From Rhizobium rhizoryzae (GTDB lineage Bacteria > Pseudomonadota > Alphaproteobacteria > Rhizobiales > Rhizobiaceae): a stretch of DNA of 64,000 bases. The position numbers and the translations under genes were made by a program. Below are positions 44,042-54,358 of this stretch, one piece after another (position 1 is the stretch's first letter; the number at the start of each line of letters is the position of its first letter). The stretch lies in contig NZ_CP049250.1 in NCBI RefSeq assembly GCF_011046895.1, positions 2,330,501-2,394,500 of the forward strand, given 5' to 3'. A model generated the notes under the pieces. That model did not search any database and was not told the origin of the DNA. It was given only the letters and a program-made list of their open reading frames with translations.

Positions 44042-45225
44042 CGATGGCGGCCAATCGCGAATTCCGGCTCAAACGCCGCGGCTTTCTGGCATCACTCGGT
44101 GCTGCTGCGGCTTCATCCCTATTGCCGAATGTCAGCCTAGCCGCGACATCGGGCGACCGTCGCCTTGTCGTGATACTGCTGCGCGGCGGCATGGATGGGG
44201 TCGACCTCGTCCAGCCCTATGGCGATGCCAATCTCGGCGTCCTGCGTCCAGACCTTGCCCTCACGCCAGCGAGCGGATTGATCGACCTCGACGGCTTTTT
44301 TGGTCTTCACCCTGCGGCTTCTGGTCTGATGTCGTTGTGGAGAGCGGGTCATCTGTCCTTCGCGCATGCCATTGCCAGTCCATATCGAGGTCGCTCCAGC
44401 CATTTCGAGGCACAAGACGTGATCGAAACGGGAAATCCCATCGGAAGCGGATCACGGACCGGCTGGTTGAACCGAGCACTTGCGTTGATACCTCGCACGG
44501 CTTCGCGCGCAGCGGTCGACATAACCACCAGCGTCGAACTGATCATGACGGGCGGTAACAAGACCGACGTCTGGGCGACACAAAGCGATTTCCCCTTGGC
44601 TCAGGACGAAATCAACAGTCTGCAGGCACTGTTTCAAACTGACCCAGTTTTTGGCAAGGCGGGTGCTGGCATGTCCGATCTTGATCCGCTGCCGCCAATC
44701 GTGAATCCGCAGGCGCGCATGACAGGCATTGCAGACCTGGCGAAACTTGCCGGCTCGCTACTGGCGGAGGATTATCGTGTCGCCAGCTTCTCTCTTGCCG
44801 GCTGGGATACGCATCAGGAACAGAAGCGGAGTTTCGCAGAAGCAGTGCGCCTTCTGACCGAGGCAATTCTGCACCTTCAGGCCGGTATGGGTGAGGCTGC
44901 CTGGCAACAAACCGCAGTGGTGGCCATAACCGAGTTCGGTCGCACGCTTCGTTTGAATTCAATGGGCGGCACGGATCACGGTACAGCAAGCGCGGCCCTC
45001 CTTGCCGGAGGGGCGATTGCCGGAGGGCGCGTTCTTGCCGATTGGCCGGGACTGGCCGAAGGACAATTGTTCGAGGGGCGGGATCTGGCCCCCACGCGTG
45101 ACATTCGCGAACTGCTGGCGGCACTCCTTTTCCAGCAGTTCGAGATCACGGCTGCCAACCTGAATGCGAAAGTATTCCCTGGCCTCGGCTTCGACCCCAG
45201 CAGTCTTTTCGTAAAGACGAATTGA
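44038..45225 (+). CDS. DUF1501 domain protein with Tat signal
   Basis: 395 residues. A twin-arginine signal (KRRGFLASLGAAAASSLLP, cleavage near SLAA) suggests export of a folded, possibly metal-bound protein. The DUF1501 domain is related to the alkaline phosphatase/sulfatase fold: VVILLRGGMDGVDLVQPYGD, SHFEAQDVIETG, LAGWDTHQEQ and ITEFGRTLRLNSMGGTDHG. It pairs with the preceding DUF1800 gene. The substrate is unknown. Confidence 0.9.
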   Translation: MTMAANREFRLKRRGFLASLGAAAASSLLPNVSLAATSGDRRLVVILLRGGMDGVDLVQPYGDANLGVLRPDLALTPASGLIDLDGFFGLHPAASGLMSLWRAGHLSFAHAIASPYRGRSSHFEAQDVIETGNPIGSGSRTGWLNRALALIPRTASRAAVDITTSVELIMTGGNKTDVWATQSDFPLAQDEINSLQALFQTDPVFGKAGAGMSDLDPLPPIVNPQARMTGIADLAKLAGSLLAEDYRVASFSLAGWDTHQEQKRSFAEAVRLLTEAILHLQAGMGEAAWQQTAVVAITEFGRTLRLNSMGGTDHGTASAALLAGGAIAGGRVLADWPGLAEGQLFEGRDLAPTRDIRELLAALLFQQFEITAANLNAKVFPGLGFDPSSLFVKTN

Positions 45226-45237
45226 TAATGTCGCCTG

Positions 45238-45630
45238 TCAGGCAGGCACAGCAACCGGCTGTCCGGCTTCGTCGATGGCAACCATGATGAAGGTTGCTTC
45301 CGTTACCTTTTCCGTGATGCCGTGCCGTGATCGGATAGCCCAGGCTTCCACATGCAGCGTGATCGACGTTCGTCCGATCCGTTCAATCGAGGTGTAGATG
45401 CTGAGTGTGTCGCCGATCTTGACCGGTCGCTGAAAGGCCATCTCCTTCACTGCAGCGGTTACGACCCTGCCACGGGCGCGCTCACCGGCCCGGATGCCGG
45501 CCGCCAAGTCCATCTGTGCCATGACCCAGCCACCGAAAATATCGCCCGCCGGGTTGGCGTCTCCGGGCATGGCAAGGGTCCGCAAGGTCAGTTCGCCATC
45601 CGGCTTCACATTTTCGTTTGTGTCGCTCAC
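45238..45630 (-). CDS. Acyl-CoA thioesterase (YciA-like hot-dog)
   Basis: 130 residues starting at GTG 45630 with AAGGGG upstream; the longer frame from 45702 adds an unlikely N-terminus. The hot-dog thioesterase pattern GDANPAGDIFGGWVMAQMDLA contains the catalytic Asn-Asp region, followed by VTAAVKEMAFQRPVKIGD. YciA-type enzymes hydrolyse a broad range of acyl-CoAs. The 3' end lies close to the convergent DUF1501 gene. Confidence 0.88.
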   Translation of the reverse strand: MSDTNENVKPDGELTLRTLAMPGDANPAGDIFGGWVMAQMDLAAGIRAGERARGRVVTAAVKEMAFQRPVKIGDTLSIYTSIERIGRTSITLHVEAWAIRSRHGITEKVTEATFIMVAIDEAGQPVAVPA

Positions 45631-45690
45631 TCGGTCGTCCCCTTCATGCTGAATGTGCAAGTAGCGTGCAATAAAATACAGAATTCTGCT

Positions 45691-45705
45691 TGAGTGCCGC
45701 ACTCA
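45691..45705. promoter_or_regulatory. Palindromes upstream of the thioesterase
   Basis: TGAGTG-CCG-CACTCA (45691-45705) is a perfect 6-3-6 dyad, and CAGAATTCTG (45679-45688) is a perfect palindrome. Both lie in the divergent gap with the chemoreceptor gene. Operator candidates only. Confidence 0.3.
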
Positions 45706-45875
45706 CAATCTCTCAGAACGTGTTGCGCTGCAATATACCAGTGGGGAAAATGTCAGAGTATTGAAGCGTTTAACCGTAGCGATTTGATGAATGACAAGAG
45801 TCTTGCTCGGAATTTACCGAACCGTAATAAGCTGCTTCTAATTTGAGTAAAATTTTTTTTAGATGGGGTACTTCC

Positions 45876-47687
45876 ATGAAGAAATTCGGTCTATCGACGC
45901 GGCTATTCATGCTGGTTGGACTTGCAGTGGTTATCCTGATTTCTGCCATGGCCATCAGTCTGATGCAAAGTTACTCAGCAGTCGAGGCCGAACGCAAATC
46001 GGCTCTTGCCGCGATGAACGCGAATGCGATCAGCTTGCTGAAGGCTGCCTACGACCAGGAGAAGAGCGGCAAACTGACACGCGAGCAGGCCCAGGCCGAG
46101 GCAAAGCGGGTGATCGGCGCGATGCGCTACGACAATGGTTCAGGCTATTTCTGGATCAACGACATGCATCCGCGCATGGTCCTGCACCCGATCAAGCCGG
46201 AACTGAACGGTGCGGACCTGACGCAGAACAAGGACCCGAACGGCAAATTTCTTTTCGTCGAGTTCGTCAAGACCGTGAAGGCCGGTGGTCAAGGTTACGT
46301 CGATTACGACTGGCCGAAGCCGGGCGCCGACAAGCCGGTCGGCAAGTATTCGCATGTCGTCGGTTTCGAGCCCTGGGGCTGGATTGTCGGCACGGGCGTC
46401 TATGTCGACGACCTGCAGGCGCTGTTCCTGAAGAAGGCTATCCGTTTCAGCATCGTCTGCGGCGTCGGTCTGCTTGTGCTGGCTGCAGCTGCCTATGTCA
46501 TCGTGCGCGGCATTACGAAGCCCATCAACGCGATGCGTCAGGTTCTGGGCCGCATGGCACAGGGTGAAGCCAATGTGGCTGTCGAGATTGGCACAGCTTC
46601 TCGCGAGTTGAACGAGATGGCGCATTCCATCGAAGTTCTGCGCACGGCGGTCAATGAACGCACCGAACTCCAGGCACGCGATGCGGAACAGCAGCGCGCC
46701 ATTGCTCAGGACCGGGAGCAGTCTGCGCACCAGATCCGTGCGGCGGCCGAGGGCCAGCAGCGGGCCATGGGCGCGCTGGGGCACGGACTTGAAGCCCTTG
46801 CGCGTGGCGATCTTTCCATCGCGCTTGACGATCTCGGGGCGGACTACACGAAGCTTCGCAACGACTTCAATCTTGCTGTGAGTTCGCTGCGCTCGACCAT
46901 ACAGCAGATTTCGGAAACGGGTCACGTTGTCCACAGCAGTTCCGCCAACATCTCCGATGCGACCAACAATCTTTCCCGCCGCACGGAACAACAGGCTGCT
47001 GCCCTGGAACAGACGGCTGCGGCGCTGGAAGAAATTACCTCGACAGTAAAGACAGCTTCGGAGCGCGCCGTGGAGGCCCGCGCCATGGTGGCGGAAACCA
47101 AGAAGAGTGCCGGCCGCTCCGGCGAAATCGTCAGCGAGGCGATCACCGCCATGGGCCGTATCGAGGACTCCTCGAACCGTATCGGCCAGATCATCGGCGT
47201 GATCGACGAGATCGCTTTCCAAACCAACCTCCTGGCGCTCAACGCCGGTGTGGAAGCGGCCCGTGCGGGTGAGGCAGGTCGCGGCTTTGCGGTGGTGGCG
47301 CAGGAAGTGCGCGAACTTGCCCAGCGCTCTGCCAATGCCGCCAAGGAGATCAAGCAGTTGATCCAGAATTCGGCCCATGAGGTCGAGGCGGGCGTCTCGC
47401 TGGTTCGCACCACGGGCGACGCTCTCGTCGAGATCGTCAAGCTTGTCGAACAGGTGAATGCGCAGGTCGAAGGAATTGCGACAGCGTCCCGCGAACAGGC
47501 CACGGGTCTGCAGGAAATCAATACCTCCGTCAGCCATATGGACCAGATGACCCAGCAGAATGCTGCCATGGTGGAGGAAACTACGGCCTCCAGCCAGACG
47601 CTGGAAGAACAGAGCCGCCAGTTGCAGAGCCTGCTCTCCGGGTTCCGTCTTGGCCAACAGGACATGCGCATGCACCGCGCCGCCTGA
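45876..47687 (+). CDS. Methyl-accepting chemotaxis protein with single Cache sensor
   Basis: 603 residues from ATG 45876 (GGGG upstream; the TTG at 45843 is rejected). Span 1 (about 8-30) is followed by a periplasmic sCache_2-type domain, with [12 protein letters not shown] and [23 protein letters not shown]. Span 2 (about 188-212) then leads to HAMP and a cytoplasmic signalling domain with the conserved hairpin tip ([29 protein letters not shown]). No C-terminal CheR-binding pentapeptide is seen. It senses a small periplasmic ligand, not identifiable here. Confidence 0.94.
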   Translation: MKKFGLSTRLFMLVGLAVVILISAMAISLMQSYSAVEAERKSALAAMNANAISLLKAAYDQEKSGKLTREQAQAEAKRVIGAMRYDNGSGYFWINDMHPRMVLHPIKPELNGADLTQNKDPNGKFLFVEFVKTVKAGGQGYVDYDWPKPGADKPVGKYSHVVGFEPWGWIVGTGVYVDDLQALFLKKAIRFSIVCGVGLLVLAAAAYVIVRGITKPINAMRQVLGRMAQGEANVAVEIGTASRELNEMAHSIEVLRTAVNERTELQARDAEQQRAIAQDREQSAHQIRAAAEGQQRAMGALGHGLEALARGDLSIALDDLGADYTKLRNDFNLAVSSLRSTIQQISETGHVVHSSSANISDATNNLSRRTEQQAAALEQTAAALEEITSTVKTASERAVEARAMVAETKKSAGRSGEIVSEAITAMGRIEDSSNRIGQIIGVIDEIAFQTNLLALNAGVEAARAGEAGRGFAVVAQEVRELAQRSANAAKEIKQLIQNSAHEVEAGVSLVRTTGDALVEIVKLVEQVNAQVEGIATASREQATGLQEINTSVSHMDQMTQQNAAMVEETTASSQTLEEQSRQLQSLLSGFRLGQQDMRMHRAA

Positions 47688-47710
47688 TAAGCGAGTATCG
47701 AGACCAAACG

Positions 47711-47744
47711 AACGCCCGTTGCGAAACCGCAGCGGGCGTTTGGC
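47711..47744 (+). terminator. Terminator of the chemoreceptor gene
   Basis: AACGCCCG (47711-47718) pairs with CGGGCGTT (47733-47740) with a partly paired loop. A short T-run follows. Confidence 0.75.
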
Positions 47745-47964
47745 ATTTGAGCGATTTCCAAACACGATCGTTCAGGTCTGAGGCGGTTCCATCAGTCGTT
47801 GCTACAATATTGCCCTGAAAAGACCCCGATCTCGAAAGTCTTTGTTTACCCTGTGTGCCTAGAATTTTGAGGTGTGGCATTCCGGCAAGGGTGGCACGCG
47901 ATGGCCCTGGATGATCGTTGCACGTTCAGGACGACGGCCCGGTTTCCCAATGTGAGCAGCTTGT

Positions 47965-49326
47965 ATGGCGTATGCTTTGAACACCCGAAGGGCCGTGGCC
48001 TTCCTGATGATCTCCACGATGCTGGTGGGTTGCACCGCAGACGGGCTGGTGCCGCCTGCACCTATTGACCGTGGCACGCGGGTCAGCGCCATTCCGCCGG
48101 GACGGGTTCCGGTTCAACAGGTGCCTTCCATGGACGCCTATGCCGCGCCAGCCCAGCAGCCTGTGGGGCAGGTGGGTACTGTCTACGAATCCGCCGCGCA
48201 GCCCATGCCACCCGCAGCAACGACGCGTCAGGCGCGTCTTCCCATGATTGACAGCGACGAGGCGATGACACAGCCCCGTCAGATGGGTGAGCCTCCAAAG
48301 ACCCTTGGCACGCTGACCTATGATGCCAATGGCGTCAATATGGATGCGGCGCTTGGCGTCGGCGGCGGACAGCCTGCTCCGCATGTGGTTGGCCTTGCCG
48401 AGGAGCAGAATAACGATATTGCGGAAGGCAATGCCTCGCAGCCTGTCGTGGACGGCATCGGCACCGATGCGCCTGTCCAGCGCAACAGGCCCACCCAGCG
48501 AAGCGCGCAACCCTATGCAACAAGCGCGCCTGTGCAACCGGCGCAGGATCTCTATCTCCAAAACCAGCCGCAGCAGAATTCGCTCGCGCCAAAGCGGGTG
48601 CAACAGCCGGTGCGGGGCGATCTCGCCGCAACTCCACCCCGCTGGAGCGATTCCCGTCCAGTCGTCGCCCCGAGCAGGATCGAGCCGGAGCCGCAGCAGG
48701 TAGCGATGCTGATGCCGCGCAACCCGACAATCGCACAGCAATCCTCCCGCACCGACGCCTCTCCCATGCCGGCATCCGAAGCGAGCTGCCGCGCCCAGTT
48801 GAAGCGCATGGGTGTGCTTTACCGGGACAAGCCGCAAATTTCCGATGGCCCGAGTTGCGGCATCGACTATCCGGTTGAGCTCTATGGCCTCTCCGGAGGC
48901 GTGCAGGTCAAACCGGCCGTGACCCTCAATTGCCAGACGACGCTTGCCTTTGCCCAATGGGTGAAGAACGAGCTCGTGCCATCCTCGCGCGTTCGCTACT
49001 GGAGCGGCATCGGCAAGATCGAGCCCATGGGCGGATATTCCTGCCGTCGCATGAACAACAGTCGCCAACGCTACAACCCGATGTCCGAGCATGCGCGCGG
49101 CAATGCCATCGATGTCGGCAAGTTCGTATTGAAGAACGGCCACGAAATCGATGTTCGAAAGAAGGGCCTGTTCTCGTTCCGCGAGGGAGCGCTGCTGAAG
49201 GCCGTTCGTGACGATAGCTGCAAGTATTTCAACACGGTTCTCGGTCCGGGCAGCAATGCCGAACACTGGAACCACTTCCACTTCGATCTGCGCAGTCGTG
49301 CTTCCGGCAATCGATACTGCGACTGA
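47965..49326 (+). CDS. Extensin-like lipoprotein with LAS-type peptidase motifs
   Basis: 453 residues. The lipobox LVGC (about residues 21-24) marks a lipoprotein. Residues about 25-255 are Pro/Gln/Ala-rich and probably disordered. The C-terminal domain (about 270-453) is the extensin_2 family: CGIDYPVEL, GGYSCRRMNN, then SEHARGNAID (His376, Asp383) and HWNHFHFD (His437, His439). These last two fit the SxHxxGxAxD and HxH metal sites of LAS D,D-peptidases (VanY/MepA), so a peptidoglycan peptidase role is plausible. Four or more cysteines suggest disulfides. Confidence 0.85.
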   Translation: MAYALNTRRAVAFLMISTMLVGCTADGLVPPAPIDRGTRVSAIPPGRVPVQQVPSMDAYAAPAQQPVGQVGTVYESAAQPMPPAATTRQARLPMIDSDEAMTQPRQMGEPPKTLGTLTYDANGVNMDAALGVGGGQPAPHVVGLAEEQNNDIAEGNASQPVVDGIGTDAPVQRNRPTQRSAQPYATSAPVQPAQDLYLQNQPQQNSLAPKRVQQPVRGDLAATPPRWSDSRPVVAPSRIEPEPQQVAMLMPRNPTIAQQSSRTDASPMPASEASCRAQLKRMGVLYRDKPQISDGPSCGIDYPVELYGLSGGVQVKPAVTLNCQTTLAFAQWVKNELVPSSRVRYWSGIGKIEPMGGYSCRRMNNSRQRYNPMSEHARGNAIDVGKFVLKNGHEIDVRKKGLFSFREGALLKAVRDDSCKYFNTVLGPGSNAEHWNHFHFDLRSRASGNRYCD

Positions 49327-49439
49327 TCTGAATTCCCGGCTGATATATCTTTCACTCCGGCGGCGCCTGCGATAAACGCGCTGCAACAAAGGCGGACGGC
49401 CATGTTCCGGCCGCCAACGGGTGAGGACGGGAGTGGAAT

Positions 49440-50312
49440 TTGCAGATCATCAAGACTCGTGAGGAATTGCGGGCCGCTGTCCGCGCTCTGCGTGGCGACG
49501 GCAGGAGGATCGGCTTCGTTCCCACCATGGGATATTTGCATGTCGGGCACATGACGCTCGTGGAGCGCTCTCAGGCCGAGAACGGTGCTACCGTCGTTTC
49601 CATTTTCGTGAACCCGCTGCAATTTGGCAAGAACGAGGATCTGGACAAGTACCCCCGTGATCTGGCCCGCGACAGCGCGATGCTGGAAGCGGCTGGTGTC
49701 GATATTCTTTTTGCTCCTGACGTCAGCGAGATGTATCCGAGCCCCATGCTGACCGTGGTGGATGTGCCGACCATTGGCAGCCAGCTGGAGGGTGAGGTTC
49801 GGCCCGGTCATTTCGCAGGCGTGGCAACCGTCGTGACGAAGCTGTTCAATCTTGTTCAGCCGGATGTCGCCTATTTCGGCGAGAAGGATTATCAGCAGGT
49901 GCAGATCATTCGGCGCATGGTCGAGGATCTGGCGCAGCCGGTGCGGGTGGTTGCCGTTGCCACTGTTCGCGAGCCTGACGGACTGGCCTGCTCGTCGCGC
50001 AACGTCTATCTCACCGAGGACGAACGGAAGGCAGCGGTCATCGTACCGCGGGCGCTCGACCTTGCCGAGCGGCTTGTTCGCGAGGGTCTGAAGGATCCCG
50101 TGGCGCTGGAGGCGGAGCTCACGGCATTCCTGAAGCGCGAACCATTGGCCGAGCCGGATGTGGTGGCCGTGCGCCATGCGACCACGCTGCAGCGCGTGAC
50201 GGACCTGAGCGATGAGGCGGTGGTCGTTGCTCTCTTCGTTCGCTTTGGAACGACACGGCTATTGGACAACCGGGTCATTGCTCCCGTTTCTCGTGCAGAG
50301 GATACCCATTGA
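49440..50312 (+). CDS. panC: Pantothenate synthetase (pantoate-beta-alanine ligase)
   Basis: 290 residues with a TTG start at 49440: GGGAG lies 6 nt upstream and the product then begins MQIIKT as in homologues. The nucleotidyl-transferase motif is [14 protein letters not shown], followed by FGEKDYQQ and [12 protein letters not shown]. It joins pantoate and beta-alanine with ATP. Its stop overlaps the panB start (TGATG), so panCB is an operon with coupled translation. Confidence 0.96.
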   Translation: MQIIKTREELRAAVRALRGDGRRIGFVPTMGYLHVGHMTLVERSQAENGATVVSIFVNPLQFGKNEDLDKYPRDLARDSAMLEAAGVDILFAPDVSEMYPSPMLTVVDVPTIGSQLEGEVRPGHFAGVATVVTKLFNLVQPDVAYFGEKDYQQVQIIRRMVEDLAQPVRVVAVATVREPDGLACSSRNVYLTEDERKAAVIVPRALDLAERLVREGLKDPVALEAELTAFLKREPLAEPDVVAVRHATTLQRVTDLSDEAVVVALFVRFGTTRLLDNRVIAPVSRAEDTH

Positions 50313-51142
50313 TGAGCGCACCGACAAAGGTTCGACGCAAGACGATCACTGCCATTCGCGCGATGAAAGGCCAGCAGAAAATTGTTTCGCTGACCGCCTA
50401 CACCACGCCTATGGCGCGCATGCTGGATCCGCACTGTGATCTCTTGCTGGTCGGCGATTCACTCGGAATGGTGCTGTACGGCATGGAGACGACCGTCTCG
50501 GTGACGCTCGACATGATGATCGCGCACGGGCGGGCCGTGATGCGCGGTGCAGCCCAAGCCTGCGTGATCGTCGATATGCCCTTTGGCAGCTACCAGGAAT
50601 CGAAGGAGCAGGCCTATCGCAACGCCGTTCGCATTCTGCAGGAAACTGGCTGCGATGGTATCAAGCTCGAGGGCGGCGCGGAGATGGCCGAAACCATTCA
50701 TTTTCTCTCGACCAGAGGCGTGCCTGTGCTGGCACATGTGGGCTTGATGCCGCAGATGGTGAATACATCCGGCGGCTTTCGTGCGCTGGGCCATAGCGAT
50801 GAAGAGGCGACAAAGATCGCCGCCGACGCTGCTGCGGTTGCCCAAGCGGGTGCATTTGCGGTGGTGATTGAAGGGACTGTCGAACCGGTTGCCCGAGAGA
50901 TTTCACAGTCGCTGGCCATCCCGACAATTGGTATCGGCGCCTCCGCCGCTTGCGATGGGCAGGTGCTGGTCTGTGACGACATGCTGGGTCTGTTCGATGC
51001 GTTCAAGCCACGCTTCGTCAAACGCTATGCTGAACTCGGCGCTCTGGTCTCGCAATCTGCGGCGGACTATGCACGCGACGTGCGGGAGGGTAGCTTTCCG
51101 GCGGAGGAACACACATTCCAGCCCCGGCGCAAACCGGATTAA
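50312..51142 (+). CDS. panB: 3-methyl-2-oxobutanoate hydroxymethyltransferase
   Basis: 276 residues from ATG 50312, overlapping the panC stop. PanB motifs: [31 protein letters not shown], the metal ligands in DMPFGSYQ, and [12 protein letters not shown], with [20 protein letters not shown] near the end. It makes ketopantoate from ketoisovalerate and methylene-tetrahydrofolate. A GNAT gene follows 22 bp later and may share the transcript. Confidence 0.96.
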   Translation: MSAPTKVRRKTITAIRAMKGQQKIVSLTAYTTPMARMLDPHCDLLLVGDSLGMVLYGMETTVSVTLDMMIAHGRAVMRGAAQACVIVDMPFGSYQESKEQAYRNAVRILQETGCDGIKLEGGAEMAETIHFLSTRGVPVLAHVGLMPQMVNTSGGFRALGHSDEEATKIAADAAAVAQAGAFAVVIEGTVEPVAREISQSLAIPTIGIGASAACDGQVLVCDDMLGLFDAFKPRFVKRYAELGALVSQSAADYARDVREGSFPAEEHTFQPRRKPD

Positions 51143-51164
51143 CTCAGAGAGGAGTTCGCTACCC

Positions 51165-51629
51165 GTGCCGTTTGAGCCGCCCATCATCCAGCTTTGTCCA
51201 GTCACGGCTCACCTTGTGCCGAAGCTTCTCGACCTGCGTCTTCGACCGGATCAGGTGCGGATGGTGGCGAGCGTTGCCGATTCTCTTGAGGAGGCCGAGA
51301 CTGACGAGGACGCAAGACCGCGCGCCATTCTGCACGATGGTGAGCCTGTCGGTTTTCTGATGTATGACGCGACCAGTGCTGACGATGTTGCGCAACTCTA
51401 CCGCTTCATCATCGATGAACGGCAGCAGGGTAGGGGTTTCGGGCGGGCTGCTCTGTCCGCAGTCATCGCCGAGATTCGCCGCGAGCCGCATGTCTTAAAG
51501 ATTTCCATCTGTTACGAACCGGAGAACCTGGCTGCGCGCCAGCTTTATCTCAGTGCAGGCTTTGTCGAGCAAGGGTTGGATGAGGATGGCGAGATGATTG
51601 CCCATCTGGCGTTGCCGCCTTCCTTCTGA
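51165..51629 (+). CDS. GNAT-family N-acetyltransferase
   Basis: 154 residues from GTG 51165, with GAGGAG about 11 nt upstream. The acetyl-CoA loop is QQGRGFGRAAL and the C-terminal motif is NLAARQLYLSAGFVEQG. The substrate is unknown; the best-matching subgroup includes spermidine/spermine-type and ribosomal-protein-type transferases. The in-frame region upstream overlaps panB and is excluded. It probably ends the panCB transcript. Confidence 0.83.
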   Translation: MPFEPPIIQLCPVTAHLVPKLLDLRLRPDQVRMVASVADSLEEAETDEDARPRAILHDGEPVGFLMYDATSADDVAQLYRFIIDERQQGRGFGRAALSAVIAEIRREPHVLKISICYEPENLAARQLYLSAGFVEQGLDEDGEMIAHLALPPSF

Positions 51630-51643
51630 TCTCCGAATATTTG

Positions 51644-51661
51644 ACCTCCCTTTTCGGAGGT
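51644..51661 (+). terminator. Short hairpin after the GNAT gene
   Basis: ACCTCC (51644-51649) with GGAGGT (51656-51661), a 6-nt loop CTTTTC and no T-tract; weak. Confidence 0.35.
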
Positions 51662-51742
51662 GGTTGCCTATATACGCTGCGGGATCGTTGCAGATTCCGC
51701 CTGCCATGTTTCTACCCTCCATAATTTACGCGAAGGTCCGCG

Positions 51743-52669
51743 ATGCCCGCGATTGTTTCCATTCGAAATCTTCAGAAGACCTATGCCAACGGATTTTCGG
51801 CGCTGAAGGGCGTCAACCTCGACATCGAGGAAGGTGAAATTCTCGCGCTGCTCGGCCCGAACGGTGCGGGCAAGACAACGATGATTTCCATCATCTGCGG
51901 GATTTCCATGCCCACGGGCGGAACCGTGATGGTGGGGGGCCATGATGTGGTTCGCGACTTCCGGCAGACACGCAAGCTCATCGGCCTCGTGCCGCAGGAG
52001 TTGACGACGGATCAGTTCGAGACCGTCTGGAATACAGTCAGCTTTTCGCGTGGTCTGCATGGCGAAAAAGCCAACCCCAAGCTTATCGAACAGATTCTCA
52101 AGGATCTCTCGCTCTGGGACAAGCGTGACAACAAGCTGCGCGAGCTTTCCGGCGGCATGAAGCGTCGCGTGCTGATTGCCAAGGCGCTGGCTCATGAGCC
52201 GCGCATTCTGTTTCTGGATGAACCGACGGCCGGCGTAGATGTGGAGCTGCGACGCGGCATGTGGGCGGCGATTGACCGCCTGCGGGAGGGCGGCGTGACG
52301 GTGATCCTGACCACGCATTACATCGAAGAGGCTGAAGAGATGGCGGACCGGATTGGCGTCATCAGCGGCGGCGAGCTTCTGCTGGTGGAAGAAAAGCGTG
52401 CGCTGATGCAGAAGCTGGGGCGAAAACAGCTGCGGCTTGAACTGAAGTCACCGCTTTCCGCTCTGCCGCCCTCGCTTGAGGCTCTGCAACTTAATCTTTC
52501 GGAGGATGGGCGAGCCGTCATTCACGAGTATGGAAACGGCGCTGGCGAGGCACGCATTGGCGCGGTTCTGGCAGCTATGGAAAGCGAAGGCCTGATGATC
52601 AGCGATATTTCCACCCACCAGAGTTCGCTTGAAGATATCTTCGTTTCGCTCGTGGGAGATCGCGCATGA
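51743..52669 (+). CDS. yadG: ABC exporter ATP-binding protein (YadG-like)
   Basis: 308 residues, the same length as E. coli YadG. Walker A is [12 protein letters not shown], signature [15 protein letters not shown] and Walker [13 protein letters not shown]. The C-terminal 80 residues are the regulatory extension seen in ABC-2 drug/polysaccharide-type ATPases. It overlaps the permease gene by 4 bp. The substrate is unknown. Confidence 0.9.
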   Translation: MPAIVSIRNLQKTYANGFSALKGVNLDIEEGEILALLGPNGAGKTTMISIICGISMPTGGTVMVGGHDVVRDFRQTRKLIGLVPQELTTDQFETVWNTVSFSRGLHGEKANPKLIEQILKDLSLWDKRDNKLRELSGGMKRRVLIAKALAHEPRILFLDEPTAGVDVELRRGMWAAIDRLREGGVTVILTTHYIEEAEEMADRIGVISGGELLLVEEKRALMQKLGRKQLRLELKSPLSALPPSLEALQLNLSEDGRAVIHEYGNGAGEARIGAVLAAMESEGLMISDISTHQSSLEDIFVSLVGDRA

Positions 52670-53427
52670 ACTGGGAAGCGATCAAATCCATCTACCTTTT
52701 CGAGATGGCCCGAATGAAGCGGACCCTGCTGCAAAGCGTGATTTCGCCAGTGATCACCACCTCGCTGTATTTCATCGTGTTCGGAACGGCCATCGGTACC
52801 CGCATCCAGGAAGTCAACGGCGTGTCCTACGGGGCATTCATAACGCCGGGACTGATCATGCTCACACTCCTTGGCCAGTGCATCAGCAATGGCGCGATCG
52901 GCATCTATTTCCCGAAATTTACTGGCACGATCTACGAGATCCTGTCAGCGCCCGTGTCCATGACGGAAGTGGTGATCGGCTACGTCGGCGCCGCGGCCAG
53001 CAAGGGAATCATTATCGGTCTAATCATCCTCGCTACGGCCTCGTTCTTCGTGGACCTGTCGATCCAGCATCCCGTCATGATGCTCGTCTTCATGGTGCTG
53101 ACGGCAATAACCTTCTCGATGGCTGGCTTCATTATCGGTATCTGGGCGGACAACTTTGAACAGTTGAACCTTGTGCCCATGCTGGTGGTGCCGCCGCTGA
53201 CCTTCCTCGGTGGCAGCTTCTATTCCATCGACATGCTGCCGCCTTTCTGGCAGACGGTCAGCCACTTCAATCCGGTGCTTTATCTGGTCTCGGGCTTCCG
53301 CTGGAGCTTCTACGGCATTGCTGATGTGAACCCGGTGATCAGCCTCGTGATGATTGCGGTGTTCCTGACGATCTGTCTCAGCCTGCTGTTCTGGATCTTC
53401 CGGACGGGTTACCGGCTGCGGAAATAA
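52666..53427 (+). CDS. yadH: ABC-2 type permease (YadH-like)
   Basis: 253 residues with six membrane spans of the ABC-2 type and the family signature near [23 protein letters not shown] overlaps the end of yadG. Together they form a half-transporter pair acting as an exporter. Nearby genes do not reveal the cargo. Confidence 0.9.
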   Translation: MNWEAIKSIYLFEMARMKRTLLQSVISPVITTSLYFIVFGTAIGTRIQEVNGVSYGAFITPGLIMLTLLGQCISNGAIGIYFPKFTGTIYEILSAPVSMTEVVIGYVGAAASKGIIIGLIILATASFFVDLSIQHPVMMLVFMVLTAITFSMAGFIIGIWADNFEQLNLVPMLVVPPLTFLGGSFYSIDMLPPFWQTVSHFNPVLYLVSGFRWSFYGIADVNPVISLVMIAVFLTICLSLLFWIFRTGYRLRK

Positions 53428-53444
53428 CTCACGGCCAACGATAT

Positions 53445-54143
53445 TCAGTCGCGCAAGCGGAGCTGATCTGTCTGCATCTGAAGTGAGCCGAGGGTGGAGA
53501 GGAAACTCATGCCCAGAAGGCTTTGCTCCAAGCGGCCCTGTTCCGCCACCAGCGCTCGCAGGTTTTGCCGGGCGATTGGCCCAATGCCGACATTATCCAG
53601 ACGGACGGGGGCTGCCATGGCTCGACCATTTGCGGTCATCACGGGGGTTGTGAAATCGAGCTTCGAGGGGTCAAGGCCGATTGCCTGCGCATCGCGCCAT
53701 GACAGGACGATGGAACTCGCACCCGTATCAACGAGCATGGGGATCGTCTTGCCATCGACGCTGACCTGCGCCTGGAAATGGCCGTTGCGGGCGCGGTAGA
53801 GAACCACTTCCGAGCCGCCTTCACTCGTCGTCATCACCATCGGGCTACCGGGGATCAGCCCAGCGGTCACGCGTGCGCCGATGCTGCGGAAATCATCCCG
53901 GTAGACGTAGCCAGCGACCAGAACGAGCGCGACAACCAGCCAGATGACGATGTTGCGGAGCACCTCGGATGCCTTGCCTCTTCGTCCCGCCAGAACGCCA
54001 GCCGACAGCAGGATGGCAATGGCCGACAATTGAACGAGATGGGCGAAATCATCATTGGCGAAGCCAAAGGTCTGGCCCGCATCGTTGTTGAAGATCAACA
54101 GCGCAAGACCGGCACCGAGAATGGCGAGCACGATCATCAGCAT
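53445..54143 (-). CDS. Membrane-anchored retropepsin-like aspartic protease
   Basis: 232 residues. Two or three N-terminal spans (about 3-20, 35-55, 65-83) anchor a clan AA protease domain with the catalytic motif VDTGASSIVLS (about residues 135-145). A late hydrophobic-Gly segment QSLLGMSFLS completes the active-site fold. The family (TIGR02281-like) is common in alphaproteobacteria and its targets are unknown. Its start overlaps the DUF1289 gene by 7 bp. Confidence 0.87.
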   Translation of the reverse strand: MLMIVLAILGAGLALLIFNNDAGQTFGFANDDFAHLVQLSAIAILLSAGVLAGRRGKASEVLRNIVIWLVVALVLVAGYVYRDDFRSIGARVTAGLIPGSPMVMTTSEGGSEVVLYRARNGHFQAQVSVDGKTIPMLVDTGASSIVLSWRDAQAIGLDPSKLDFTTPVMTANGRAMAAPVRLDNVGIGPIARQNLRALVAEQGRLEQSLLGMSFLSTLGSLQMQTDQLRLRD

Positions 54144-54346
54144 GGCTGGGCGTTCTCCTGTTGCGGAGGATCGACGGGGCCAAGCGTTTTCAGGCGCGCA
54201 GGGAGGAGTTGCATCAGCGCGATCCTCTGCGCCTCCGTCATGCTGGTCCAGCTTCCTATCTCATCGCCCGTGCGCCCACAGCCGACGCAGATGCCGGATT
54301 GCGGATCGAGAGCACAAACAAGGATACAGGGCGTCACCATGGCCAT
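54137..54346 (-). CDS. DUF1289 protein
   Basis: 69 residues. The four-Cys pattern TPCILVCALDPQSGICVGCGRT followed by EIGSW is the DUF1289 signature, probably a small metal-binding domain. It lies 12 bp after cobS and overlaps the protease gene, so it belongs to a three-gene minus-strand transcript. The function is unknown. Confidence 0.88.
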   Translation of the reverse strand: MAMVTPCILVCALDPQSGICVGCGRTGDEIGSWTSMTEAQRIALMQLLPARLKTLGPVDPPQQENAQPC

Positions 54347-54358
54347 TATATTGGCTCT

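Noticed and set aside
46140-47765. 541-codon open frame antisense to the chemoreceptor gene
   Set aside because: A shadow of a high-GC coding sequence; the product is unlike any protein family and the plus-strand signalling domain is highly conserved.
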